From: Epinephelus fuscoguttatus
Taxonomy: Eukaryota; Chordata; Actinopteri; Perciformes; Serranidae
Length of the DNA stretch: 64,000 nt
Assembly (NCBI RefSeq): GCF_011397635.1
Contig: NC_064756.1
Coordinates: 19,558,907 to 19,622,906, forward strand
Reading direction: 5' to 3'
The first letter of the stretch is position 1. Each line of letters starts with the position of its first letter. Below, one piece after another: positions 53,401-63,522 of this stretch. The translations under genes and the position numbers were made by a program. A model generated the notes under the pieces. The model saw nothing but the letters and a program-made list of their open reading frames with translations. It did no database searches and was not told the origin of the DNA.

Positions 53401-56400
53401 AATAATGCCATCACACTAAGAGAGATCCGTAATACCATAACACAGGACAATCTAATATTCCAGAACATCAACACTATCAGCATATCAACAATAGACAGGG
53501 TATTGAAGAAGCATGAGATGAGCATGAAACAGTTCTACAGGGTACCATTTGAGAGAAACTCTGATAGAGTGAAAGAGCTGCGGTTCCAGTATGTAAGTGT
53601 AAGTCAGTGGTGTGTTACTGGTTATCTATCATTATAACCTGTTTACAGTAAAGCACAGAGGCCACTATATTGAACTTTTGGTGGAGAGCACAAAACATTC
53701 CTATGTAATTTGCTGTTATGGTATGATTCTACCGTATAACTGATTTGATATTTTGTTGTACTGTATTGTAGAGAATAATGGCATCGGAGGGGAATGAGAC
53801 TCCTCACACCCTTGTTTTCGTGGATGAAGCCCGTTTCAACCTGGCCAAAGGAAGAAGACGTGGCCAGAATATTATTGGCCACCGGGCCACGGTGGATGTC
53901 CCAGGCCAGTGTGGAGGCAATATAACAATGTGTGCTGCCACTTCTGAAAATGGTGTGGCCACCCACATTCCCACACTTGGCCCATACAATACCCAAAAGC
54001 TCCTGTTCTTTTTGGATCACCTTTATTCAGATCTCATCCCAGAAAATGAGAGAGGTTTGGTAGGGCCTCACTTGTCAAAGTTTGTAGTTGTGTGGGACAA
54101 TGTCAGCTTCCACCGCAGCCCGCTCATCAGGGCCTGGTTCACTGCCCACCCAAGACTGCTAATGGTGCTCCTACCACCTTACTCCCCATTTCTCAATCAG
54201 TTGAGGAATTTTTCTCTGCTTGGAGGTGGGGGGTGTATGAGCATCGGGCTCAGAACCAGAGGTCCCTGCTTGAAGCAATGGATGCTTGCTGTGACAGTGT
54301 CACAGCAGATCAGTGCAGGGGATGGTTGCGGCATGCACGTAGATTCTTCCCCCGTTGCATCGCAAGGGAGAATATCAGGTGTGATGTGGATGAAAATCTG
54401 TGGCCAGACAGACAGCAGAGAGAGGACGACCATGAGAGTGAGGATGAGGAGGACGACCATTGATGTGGAGTTACTTGTGTGAACGATATTGCATAATTTT
54501 CTTTTTTATTGTGTTGATGTGTTAACAGTATATTTTGCTGTATACATTTTCTTTTTACTGTGATGTTTGGCAGTTACTTTATGTTTGTGCATAAAAATAC
54601 AGTAACAATTTCCATGACAGTGTAGGTCCATCATCTTTTTCAGTTTGATAGTTTGATTTCTGGTAGCTAGACAAAAGGCATCAATTACAGTAACCACTCA
54701 CTGTCAGTGAATGGTCTGGACCAAGATTGAAATGTGACATAAGTGATATTTCCATGGTCCACTGCCATAGTGACAAAACATCTAAACATTTTGACCAACA
54801 GTGCTTACACAATGCCAAAGAGACTTTGCATTTTGGGGCCATTGACTATTTATATGAGAAAATGGCTTAGTTTTGACACATGAATTAACTGTTTTGGGAG
54901 AGATATGACCTTTTGGAGGTGAGCCATGGTGTTGTGCTGAACCATCCAGGCTATTTTGGCAAATGCATGTAGAGCTTGGAGAAAGTCATTTCTGTTTCAA
55001 GAAATGAGCCAAAGCAATTGAGCAGGAAACTTGTGTTTGGGGGCCTTGGCTATTTATATGAGAAAGGGACTTAGTTTGAAGCATGAGTTAACTGTTTTGG
55101 GAGAGATATGACCTTTTGCAGGTGAGCCATAGTGTTGTGCTGAACCATTGGACTATTTTGCCAAATGCACTTAAAGCTTTGAGAATGTAATTTCTGTTTC
55201 AAGAAATGAGCCAAACCAATCGAGAAAAACTGTAACTCATCTTACATTGACCTCATTTATCTCTAGAGGCTATGATTCGTGATATTGGACATTAATGATT
55301 AAAACGTTGCCTTTTTTTTTTACACAGGCTCTGCCCTCTAATCAATTCTATTAGTACTCTCCTCTAATCACAAGCATGCATTCACCCACTGATATTTGTA
55401 TAAAAGTAACCAGCCAATCAGGACATGCCTACACAAATATCTGCCTACAGTATATAAGGTGGCGTAACACTGTCATTCATTCATTCATTCATTCATACAT
55501 TTTCCATAAATGCTTCTCCTATTAGGGGTTGCAGGGGGGCTGGAGCCTATCCCAACTGACACTGGGCGAGAGGCAGGAAACGCCCTGGACAGGTCACCAG
55601 GGCTGACACATAGAGACAGACAACCATTCACACTCACATTCACACCTATGGACAAATTAGAGTCACCAATTAACCTGCACGTCTTTGGACTGTTGGAGGA
55701 AGCCGGAGTACCGAAAGAAAACACACACTGACACAGGGAGAACATGCAAACTCTGCACAGAAGGGCTCCCCCACCCCAGGGTCCAAACCAGGAACCCTCT
55801 TTCTGTGAGGTAACAATGATAACCACTGTCAGCTATCCTTTTTTTTAATCCTTCTTCAGTGTGGGCAATTGAATTTGCTCTGCCCAGCTGGTGCATTGGC
55901 ATGTCATGTTGAATGCGCGGCCCCAATCAGATGCACTGAACTCCTGTTTGTGTGCTTTGGTCATGGTGTAAGGTCCTATCCAAGAAACCCCTTGTGAGAT
56001 GGCTTTGTGAGTACTTCTTTCAAGCCAACAGTGTCAGTGTCCATTAATACGATTCTTTCTCTTGGACATGTCGGGCTCCTTTTCAGGGTCTGTGCTCTCT
56101 GGAATGACACAGGACTGGTGAAAAGGGTTGGGTGTGTGTCAGATGTATTACACCTGACTCCACTCTGGGCATGATACACCTACATGTTTCCATGCCCCTT
56201 GATGACCCTGAAAATTTGGCACGCAGGGTATATATTGCCCATCTTTTGACCCCTGCAAGTTTGACCACGACTCTACCCAGTTCGGTTACATCACACCTGA
56301 GTTGGCTGGGGCCCCCTGATCCTCTGCTGCGGTGTGTGTGAGGTTATGAAGAAGTAGGTGGGCCATGGCAACTAAGCTTTAGCCGGTCAGGATCAGTGTG

Positions 56401-59400
56401 GCTGGGTTTATGTCGCACAAGGGCGTTCATTCATTGGGCTCCACCCACTGTACCCAAAGAGTCCAGTAGAGGGCGGAGCCTGTATGAGACAGAGCAAAGG
56501 TTACAATACTGTAACCCTAGCTCTATCAGTACAGGCAGAGCCCTCCACCTAGGGACCCTGTCGCTCCTAGGCCACTTGCTAAAGAGCGTACCATATGCCT
56601 GCTTTAAACTGTGGGCTCCACACTTGTTCAGTTAGGCATGTCCTGACTGGCCAGCTACATTTATACAAATTTCAGTGGGCAAATATGTGGTCGTGTTTGG
56701 AGGAGAGTAATATTCATAGAGTCTAGCTGAGGGCTATGGCTATGCTTATAGAACTAGGGTTATAATATCGTAAGCATCGTAACTTCCAACCAGATGTACT
56801 TGAATGTACCACTCCAGACAACAGAAAGATATGAGGTGCATTTAAGGTAAGGTTAGATAACTGTACTGTGGGGTACTGAGTTTGAAATAATAATATAATT
56901 TGATGACAGTATCCTGGACACACCATGTTCTTTTCTATGACTCACCTGTTGTATGACAGTGTCACACCAGCTACCCTGGCATTCTCACAGCTCATTGCAA
57001 AGAAGAACAGTGACAGGATGTAACCGATCAAAGATGTGCCGAAGGCAAACCGAGCTGCTCCCATGATGTTCAGCTTTAGCCTCTTCATCAGCAGACCTCC
57101 AGAAAACATCCCCAGCGCCACAGCTGGGATATTGATCACACCTAAGATTCAGAGAACGCAAGATCAATATTAAGTGAAATGAAATGTTGACTCAAGAGTT
57201 TAATCTGGATTTAAACAAAGACGGACAATATGATTTAATACGGTATCTATGCTTGCCCAACATCTCTCACACTTGTTCATACCCAGAAGGAGGAAATAAA
57301 AAAAAATCCAAGTTGCCTTGATCAAAAAAGATCCCTGCTTTTTTTTATGTTTTCAGTCTCTTCTCTTACACCTTCATTTAACATCAATGTGAAGACATGG
57401 TCTTTTATCTACACCCATGTCATTTGCTCTGGTCACTAATATTGCATTCTCTTTCATATGCAGCCAGTCTAGTCAGTGCAGGCATCTCCTTTGATGAGAC
57501 CACATGTACGTAGGGACTTTCATCTTATGTTATCAACTTCATTCGAAATTTCATTTCATATGCAAAGCACTTTTCATATCCACAAAGTCTCTGCAGCTGT
57601 GGCGGTTAGTAGGCTCTGCTGAATTAGAACCCCGACCCAGTTCTCCTTCCTTTAACAAAGATCTTTTTCTGCTTCATTCAGCAAATGCAAAGTACATCAA
57701 AGTAACTAGGAAAACAATGCTGACCTGTGGATACACTGAGATTAGTTATGGAATTATAAACAGGTTAAATGTGTAAACTTTAAAGTCTATGGTGACACTA
57801 GAATTAATTTCAGCTAACTAGGCACTTCAGAGAACTCTTTCTTTCATCTAGTGTGAACCGAGCTGAAAAGCCTTCACTAGGTCTGTATGTTTTCCCAGTT
57901 GAAATATACACTTTTTTTAAATTAAAGGTCTACTGTGTAGGATTTAGGGTCATGTATTGGCAAAAATGGTATATAATGTTCATAACTTTGTTTTTATTAG
58001 TGTATAATCACCTCAAACTAAGAATCGTTTTTCATTACCTTGGAAATGAGACATTTATATCTACATATGGAGCAGGTCCTCTCCCAAAGAATCCACCATT
58101 TTGTTTCTACAGTGGCCCAAAACGGACATATCAAACACTGTCTCTAGATTTGGCCATTCATGTTTTCTCATCGGCCACCGTAGTTCTCTTACATGCCTGG
58201 CACAAGGGAGAAGTTTCAGTTCTGCAACAGCACCACTAGATGCCACTAAGTTCTACACGCTGGACCTTTTAATTATGACTTTATTTGCCAGTGCAAGTGC
58301 CGTACCCATGAGAAAATTGGCCTTTGAGGCAGACTGTCTGAAGTGCTGCTCAATGTACTTGGGCTTGTAGGTGACCATGCCGATAAGAGAGTTCAGCTGG
58401 ATGATTGTCACACAGAGATAGATCAGATACACAGGGTGTCCCAGCAGAGTCCGCAGGGTTGGAATAAAGTCTGAAGAGAAGAAAAAAAAAATCTGAGTTG
58501 AAACACACCTGTCTGAAGATGTTGGGAAGTTTCTCTTTATGGTAATGGTACGTGAAAGAGTATTGCCTTGTGACAGAAGGATGTCATTTATAGACTTATA
58601 AAATATGCATTACATTAATATTTATGAACACAGAGACCATTGATGGAATCTAAATCTCCTCTATGATTCAAATGTTTTCTTCCAGATAGCCCTCCAGATA
58701 ACATCGTTTTCCAGCTCTGACAAGTGCAAACATTTAATCATTTTCTTAAATGACTACCTCTAAATTCATCCTTACCTTTGGCCATCTCTATGAAAGTCGT
58801 GTTTTCGTCTGCAGGATACTTGTGCTTCAGATGAGGAGGGTCTTTAATGAAACTTGTCTGCTCTGGTGTGCACTTTTCTGGGCCCTGGGGCCCGGATAAG
58901 GGCAGGGAGCGGGGCAGAAACCAGAAAGGGATGGCAGAGAGCAGGGTGATGACCCCAGCAATGAGGTAGCCAAGCCACCAAGCCCCCACCCAACGCGCAT
59001 CTGCTGGGGTGATGGTGATGGTCTCTGTGTTGGGGTTACAGATGATGAGATGTAGTAAATGCTCAGTGATATGGTTGAACACAGATCTTCTATGGTTTGG
59101 AGGTACATTTTCTTTAATGTGATATGCAGTTTTTAATACTTGGCTTTCGGAAGCCTCCCGAACTCCCTCTACTTGACTGGATGACCAAATACCTTACCTT
59201 TACCTTTTCATTGCTACAGTTTCTGAAATTAAAAATGTGACAAGGTGGTTTTTAACTGGTGCTCATCTGTTTCATTTGAATGTAGTGGCTTGGGTCTTGA
59301 TTTTTAATACAACTCTTACAGCAATCAGGAAACAGCTTTTGATTGGTTTATTGAGAGGTCGTCTAACCTCATGTTTTGTCCCCTGATGCTCTTTTCATTG

Positions 59401-62339
59401 CTACATACGTCCCCTTTTCCTCTGTTCCTCTTTTTCTCTCTCTCTCTACGGTTGTTTTCTTCTGCTACTTTTTTATTTTCCTGTCTTGGTTCTCCTTCTT
59501 CCTGTGCTGCACTCTATTTGATTGTAGTCGATCACAGGGCTTTGTCCTTCCTGTCCCTCAGCATGCTTTGTTCATTAGCTGATTGATGCTAATCCTGTAC
59601 ACCTGTTCTGAGTCTGTGAGCCATACATATACTGCTTGTGATATCTGATAATATCATGCCTCAGTTTTATGAATGAAAAGGCCTTTTTTTTTCAGGGCAG
59701 ACATTTTGATCTGTAATGGCAGGAAAAGTACGGCTTTACAAACAACATTACCGAAGGCTCAGTTCTATTCAAGTCATGACTGTGTAACAGTGAGCCAGCG
59801 TGCACGATACCAGCACCCTGAAAGCATATTCCGCCATCATCACGTCTGTTACTTACACCTGTACTTTTTGTGCCATGCCATCTTTTATGGAAAAGGCCTA
59901 CTTTGCATTTTTTTGCCATGATGACCCACTTTTAGATCAATAGAAAGTTTAGAGTTGCCAAGGGCAGCTATTGTCAGCTGTCCTGGCATGGGTTGCTATA
60001 CTGGTATACTAGAGTAGTGTATTCTAATAATTCATTATGACAGTATAAGAAAAGTTATTTTCTATTTGCTCATTCTTGTCACTAATATTACAGTGACTTT
60101 TAAAGGTAAATATGATACAGACTGACAACAAATCAAACCATTGCTTTATGAAACAAGAGTTAATAGGCTCTCTAAGATGGTCAAGCTTCAATATGATGTA
60201 TGATGTTAGTAAAAACAAACACTTTTTACAAATCTATTCACACAAGCTTTATGTGGAATCTAGGGTGTCTAGATCAGTGGTTCCCAACTGGTGGGTCACG
60301 GCCCAAAAGTGGGTCGTGGGTCCATTCTGAATGGACTGCAAGTGACTTTCCAGAGCTTTCAAGTACCATTTCCTGTTGTAGAGTTAGTGACTAACGGACA
60401 GATCCTTGACAGAGACAGCAAACTAACTCAACGGTATGGCCAAATACAAGTATGACAGTGAATGTATCAAACTATGTGGACCTTAAACTAATGATGAAGA
60501 AGAAGTCTGGACCCTGTGGCTGGACCAGTTGGGAACCACCAGTCAAGATGGTCTGCTAATTCACATAATTGTCTGGTCTTTAAATATAGACATGTACTTG
60601 TGTTTAAACTCACCCATTTTTACGAATCCAATGTCCACATATATTTTGGCACAGAGGGAGCCTAACAGGTAGCCAAACACAGGTCCTACTACTGAAATGG
60701 TCTGCACACAGCCTAGGATAATGTGACAAACACACCCAAAGAGACACAACACAGAAACATTTCACCACAAATTTTACATTCTTACTTACATTGCATATAG
60801 ATTTACAATATATCCATGTTATAATCATGCTTTAATACCACATTTGTTTGGGAGGGACTTGCTAAGTAAACGTGTTATTGCTCAGTAATACTCATCTGCT
60901 ATTGCAGAACTGAAATAGCATATCCGGGCAAAACAACACTGCACACAGCAGAGCTTTTAGCAGGATACTGTTATGTGCTCTGAGATGACTGTTTTTGCTG
61001 CTTCACATGAGGGCTACGGCCAAACTTATAACATCAAGCAAAGCCTTTTTTCCTCAATATAGAGCATATGTATCTTGGTTATTTCATAGATTATGGATGA
61101 CAGTAATAAATACTGACAATGTTGTACAGTCCAGAGTCAAATAAGTTGCAAGAAAATCATGTTCAACTGTAGGTGCGTCTATATAGAACCCTTGTGCACT
61201 GCTTATCTATGGTTGAAGTATAAACACATCCACACTTTAGGAATCCCTTTTTGCAGATCATGTACATCAGTCATAAAGTATGTTCTAAATTAAGTATATC
61301 TCTACCATTGGATGAACTTTTTCTTACCAACATATAGCGCTGCATTCTCCTCAGTAGCAAAATCATCTATATAAGAGATCCCAAGTGGCTGAACAGGCGT
61401 CTCTCCGATCCCTCGCAAGACATTTCCCAGGAGTACATAGATCCACATCGACAGGTTGGACTCGCCTTCACAACCTGGAGCAAAAGATGAGTGTAATCAG
61501 ACATCTTTACTTGTCTACACTGATGTGTATGTGTGTATAAGAGCTCACCTGTGGCTGGCACTTGAGGCATTTTACCATCTTGGGTCAGGTCTGCTGGTGA
61601 GCCCACTGGACAAGGAGAAGGGTTAAGTGTTGAGTTCACTACCCACCGCACCGACGTTTCAAATTCATAGCTGTACACAAAAACGCAAAGGGAACCATAA
61701 ATTAAAATACAGGGGACAAAGATGAAACACTCCCTTTACTTAGTTAAAGGATGCAATTTGTTAATCTTTCTGGAAGTAGATTTCATAAGTAACATGTCAG
61801 TAGGGAAAATGTGAAGCATTTATTGTGAAGGCTCATTGGAACAGCAACATGTTTGACCTGGTATAGGCTGACCCAATTACAGTGCTATACTAGGTACAGT
61901 AATATATCATGGAAAAATAATGGTGGCATTTGGTTATCTTATCTTAATTATATACGTTAGCAGGGAAAATGAAAAATAGCACAAAAGAAAGTTGTCCTGT
62001 TGTACTGATACAAATCTCCTGGAACTAATGTGCCCTCATCATATGTATGGGATGTTGTGTCAGTGAGACCCTAATTGGTTAGTAATACATTGCCATGTGT
62101 TATGTAGCTCCTGTGCAGCTGTAATCAATGTGTTGATGTGTAATCGATAGTAGCTGAGATTGAGTCTGTAGTTGTAGTTGTAGCCTATTGGGTCTTTTTG
62201 ACTCACCGTCCTATGATGAAGTGAGGCAGAGCGATGATGAAGGTGCCAATGGACATCAGTACACAACCCACTGCGATGATCTTTGGCCGATGGAGCTTGG
62301 CTCCAAAGTAACTGACGAAAGCTATCACCAACAGGTTAC
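38410..62339 (-). CDS. slco1c1: solute carrier organic anion transporter 1C1 (OATP1C1-like), 12 exons, 5' end outside window
   Basis: OATP1C1 is a plasma-membrane transporter with high affinity for thyroxine, important at brain barriers in mammals. Minus-strand exons in coding order: 62207-62339, 61549-61670, 61328-61474, 60614-60712, 58776-59024, 58306-58470, 56946-57141, 51424-51589, 50023-50195, 46597-46661, 46193-46310, 38410-38647. All phases agree; they encode the C-terminal 623 residues of about 710. Seen: the OATP signature [13 protein letters not shown], the Kazal-like cysteine-rich loop ([33 protein letters not shown]) and membrane spans such as [18 protein letters not shown] and [19 protein letters not shown]. 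The C-terminus DRETRL-stop ends in a class I PDZ-binding pattern. It resembles human OATP1C1 more than 1A or 1B members as I recall them. The last intron is 7.5 kb and packed with minisatellite and nested transposons. Confidence 0.94.
38695..40370. repeat. minisatellite, left block
   Basis: Tandem units of roughly 37-45 bases share CATACTATACTATGACGTTT followed by TTGATGAAAAATTGACGA-like sequence. The first 400 bases are degenerate; units become regular from about 39100. Near 39950-40370 a higher-order block recurs, with variants GACGGTTCTAATGAAAAATG and CACGACATAATATACTATGA. All frames in it are artefacts. Confidence 0.95.
41808..43497. mobile_element. piggyBac-type element at TTAA, non-autonomous
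   Basis: Perfect 14-bp terminal inverted repeats, CCCATAAGAACCCA (41808-41821) and TGGGTTCTTATGGG (43484-43497), are flanked by TTAA at 41804-41807 and 43498-43501. Removing the element and one TTAA restores an uninterrupted LINE reading frame, so the boundaries are certain. The 1690-bp interior has a subterminal direct repeat of about 95 bp (41845-41940 and 41997-42094), three copies of a palindrome around GACATATATGTC, and a short minus-strand frame resembling the N-terminus of a piggyBac transposase. The catalytic domain is missing. Confidence 0.95.
42507..42755 (-). pseudogene. piggyBac transposase N-terminal fragment
   Basis: 82 codons from ATG to stop: [20 protein letters not shown], then a Ser/Asp/Glu-rich stretch ([18 protein letters not shown]). 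This acidic low-complexity N-terminus after an RYS-x5-L start is typical of piggyBac/PGBD transposases. No DDD catalytic core or C-terminal zinc-finger follows. It probably marks an internally deleted derivative of an autonomous element. Assignment rests on composition and context. Confidence 0.6.
44070..45960. repeat. minisatellite, right block
   Basis: The array resumes directly after the LINE with the same units and higher-order variants, then decays after about 45100 into irregular CATACTATACTATGACTTTT-like sequence. The pre-insertion array was about 3.5 kb. Confidence 0.95.
47418..47433 (+). promoter_or_regulatory. CTCF-like motif (candidate)
   Basis: CCAGCAGAGGTCGCTG resembles the vertebrate CTCF core (CCASYAGRKGGCRCTG-type), with one clear deviation. 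It sits in a slco1c1 intron between two minisatellite blocks. Motif match only. Confidence 0.3.
47625..48210. repeat. minisatellite, degenerate outlying block
   Basis: Irregular units with ACATACTGTACTATGACTTT and related sequence, separated from the main array by the exons at 46193-46310 and 46597-46661 and about 1 kb of other sequence. Confidence 0.85.
48227..48607 (-). mobile_element. full-length tRNA-derived SINE with ATTC tail
   Basis: Read on the minus strand: GGCGGCACGGTGGTGTGGTG head, an A-box-like TGGTTAGCACTC, B-box-like GGTTCAATCCC, the conserved body, and a (GAAT)n tail. A direct repeat TTTAATGATTTA flanks it (48215-48226 and 48608-48619). This is the best complete copy here and serves as reference for the others. 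Confidence 0.92.
48620..50022. other. slco1c1 intron, nothing recognised
   Basis: AT-rich sequence between the SINE and the exon at 50023-50195. I see no conserved exon, array or element ends. Confidence 0.6.
50540..50785. mobile_element. teleost retroelement fragment
   Basis: Contains ACTTTATTAATCCCCCTGAG then GGGAAATTC, and CGGTGCCTTGCTCAAGGGCA, both blocks I recognise as common teleost dispersed-repeat sequence. I cannot assign the exact family. Confidence 0.55.
51820..51864. repeat. (TGAGG)n pentamer array
   Basis: About nine uninterrupted TGAGG units in the slco1c1 intron just upstream, in gene orientation, of the Kazal exon. Each plus-strand unit contains GGTGAG, the core of a 5' splice site, but on the strand opposite to the gene. 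Confidence 0.95.
52172..55232 (+). mobile_element. mariner-like (Tc1/mariner superfamily) element, 3.06 kb
   Basis: Terminal inverted repeats of 55 bp (52172-52226 and 55178-55232) start CAGTTTTTCTCGATTGGTTT and differ at one position. TA dinucleotides flank both ends (52170-52171 and 55233-55234), as expected for TA target duplication. Inside is a three-exon transposase gene. The right end is tandemly duplicated: about 54830-55020 and 55035-55232 are two copies of the same roughly 195-bp end region. It lies in the slco1c1 intron between the exons at 51424-51589 and 56946-57141, in the opposite orientation to that gene. Confidence 0.93.
52790..54463 (+). pseudogene. DDE transposase of the mariner-like element, one apparent frameshift
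   Basis: Likely exons: 52790-53070, 53316-53598, 53772-54463, with GT-AG junctions in matching phase. The N-terminus is Gly/Arg-rich ([11 protein letters not shown]), followed by two helix-turn-helix regions ([26 protein letters not shown]) and a DDE catalytic domain: [30 protein letters not shown] and [10 protein letters not shown]. The last two blocks lie in different frames. One base is missing near 54198, between the LN and the VEE, so full-length transposase cannot be made from this copy. The family normally has a proline at that point. The C-terminus is acidic (ESEDEEDDH). Total about 418 residues. Otherwise no internal stop was seen, which suggests recent activity of the family. Confidence 0.88.
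55326..56745. mobile_element. compound element with long inverted repeats and internal hairpin
   Basis: The region about 55326-55431 is inverted at about 56634-56745: GGACATGCC, CCACTGATATTTGTATAAA versus its near-complement, and ACTCTCCTC match. At 56469-56547 a second inverted repeat forms a hairpin centred on GGTTACAATACTGTAACC, whose arms (CTGTACTGATAGAGC-like) resemble the outer ends. A SINE (55476-55823) sits inside. No transposase was seen. Superfamily is unknown and outer boundaries are approximate. Confidence 0.65.
55476..55823 (-). mobile_element. tRNA-derived SINE, 5'-truncated
   Basis: Same family as 48227-48607, with the ATTC tail at the left. It is truncated in the tRNA-like head. 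The 8-mer CACTGTCA flanks it at 55468-55475 and 55824-55831, consistent with a target duplication. Confidence 0.88.
57922..58272. mobile_element. TTAA-flanked MITE
   Basis: The left end reads TTAAAGGTCTACTGTGTAGG then ATTTAG. The right end, inverted, reads TTAAAAGGTCCAGCGTGTAG then AACTTAG. This is a common teleost MITE type as I recall it. The TTAA at each end suits piggyBac-like mobilisation. No coding capacity. Confidence 0.8.
59025..60274. other. slco1c1 intron, nothing recognised
   Basis: Includes a CT-rich stretch near 59380-59520 that opens hydrophobic shadow frames. No conserved exon or element ends were found. Confidence 0.6.
60275..60541. mobile_element. hAT MITE (267 bp)
   Basis: Begins CAGTGGTTCCCAACTGGTGG and ends with the inverted CCAGTTGGGAACCACCA. 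Flanking 8-mers gtctagat (60267-60274) and gtcaagat (60542-60549) match at seven positions. Both features are typical of hAT elements of the Charlie type. It lies just downstream, in gene orientation, of the slco1c1 exon at 60614-60712. Confidence 0.85.
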
Positions 62340-62490
62340 CTGGGGTGACATGAAAAAACATGGAATTAATATATATTGGGTTTTGCAGTGCACTGTGAGC
62401 TGTATACCTCACTATGTTTGAGGTATACAGCTTTTTTGTGACACTGTGGGTAATCCAGATGTGGCTCTGTATATGCTCTTGTGTCAAAAT

Positions 62491-63511
62491 TCATTCATTT
62501 TCCATAACTGCACATCCTGTTGGGAGTCGCGGGGAAGCTGGAGCCTATCCCAGCTGACATTGGGCGAGGGGCAGAGTACACCCTGGACAGGTTGCCAGAC
62601 TATCACAGGGCTGACACATAGAGATAGACAACTATTCACACTCACCCCCACGGTCAATAGAGTGTGCCAGGGCTGACGTCAAAACCCGGAAGTTTAGCAT
62701 CGCGCTGGTTCCCGGAAGAGAAAGTGAATGTGATTTTTACATTGCGTTTTGGATTATGTCAGAAAATAAGCTCTGTGGCTAACACAAGTTTATGATACTT
62801 ACAGGTTGTGTTCAGCGAGATAATCTTCACATATGAACACCTTTCATACTGCATTTGAAGCTTAAATGCGATCGCCAGAAGTAAAACGCTAACTTTAGGC
62901 TTTAATGGACTACATGACTACTCCACAGTCGCATGACTCTTGACGCAACCGCCACTAAGCTTTCAACTGATTTCAGCCGCTTTATTTTAAAAACATTGTA
63001 TAATGGGGAAATCGGACTGTTTAAGCAAAATAAGAAGCTGTAATGACGTTTAATGTCCCCGACAGGGTTTGTAGTCGTATTGAGCAACTTGTTAGCAACC
63101 GCCTTTTTTACAACACGTAAAAGCTTCAAAATTCACAAGTATGGTATTTACTGACATGTTTCATGTCGTAGAACAAAACCTGAAACTCGCTTAAGCTTTT
63201 GTTAACCACAGACCTTATTTGAGGCATTTTACCAAAATCCCATTCAAAAAACGCATTGACTTTTAGACGAGAGAACCGGAAGTGCTAAAAGTGCTAACAG
63301 AGTTCCAGGTTTACTGGCACACTGTATTTAGAGTCACCAATTAACTTAGCCTGCTTTTCTTTGGACTGTGGGAGGAAGCCGGAGTACCCATAGAAAAACC
63401 CACGCTGACACGGCGAGAACATGCAAACTCCACACAGAGGGGCTGCCCCACCCTGCAAACTGTGTCTTGCTGTGAGGCGACAATGCTAACCCCTGCACCA
63501 CCGTGCCGTAG
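62491..63511 (-). mobile_element. tRNA-derived SINE split by a later MITE
   Basis: Two SINE halves, 62491-62659 and 63327-63511, belong to the same family as 48227-48607 and are collinear. An 11-bp target duplication TGTGTCAAAAT flanks the whole unit (62480-62490 and 63512-63522). A 665-bp inverted-repeat element separates the halves. Confidence 0.9.
62660..63324. mobile_element. mariner-like MITE inside the SINE
   Basis: Ends are GAGTGTGCCAG (left) and CTGGCACACTG (right), inverted with one mismatch in the outermost base. TA occurs at both flanks (62658-62659 and 63325-63326). CAGT-type termini with TA suit a Tc1/mariner-type MITE. GGAAGT motifs occur near both ends (CCCGGAAGTT; ACCGGAAGTG). 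No coding frame is convincing. Confidence 0.75.
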
Positions 63512-63522
63512 TGTGTCAAAAT

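Noticed and set aside
58738-59108. Start codons upstream of the slco1c1 exon at 58776-59024
   Set aside because: The open frame reads back through the acceptor into intron; conserved sequence begins only at [12 protein letters not shown], after the splice site.
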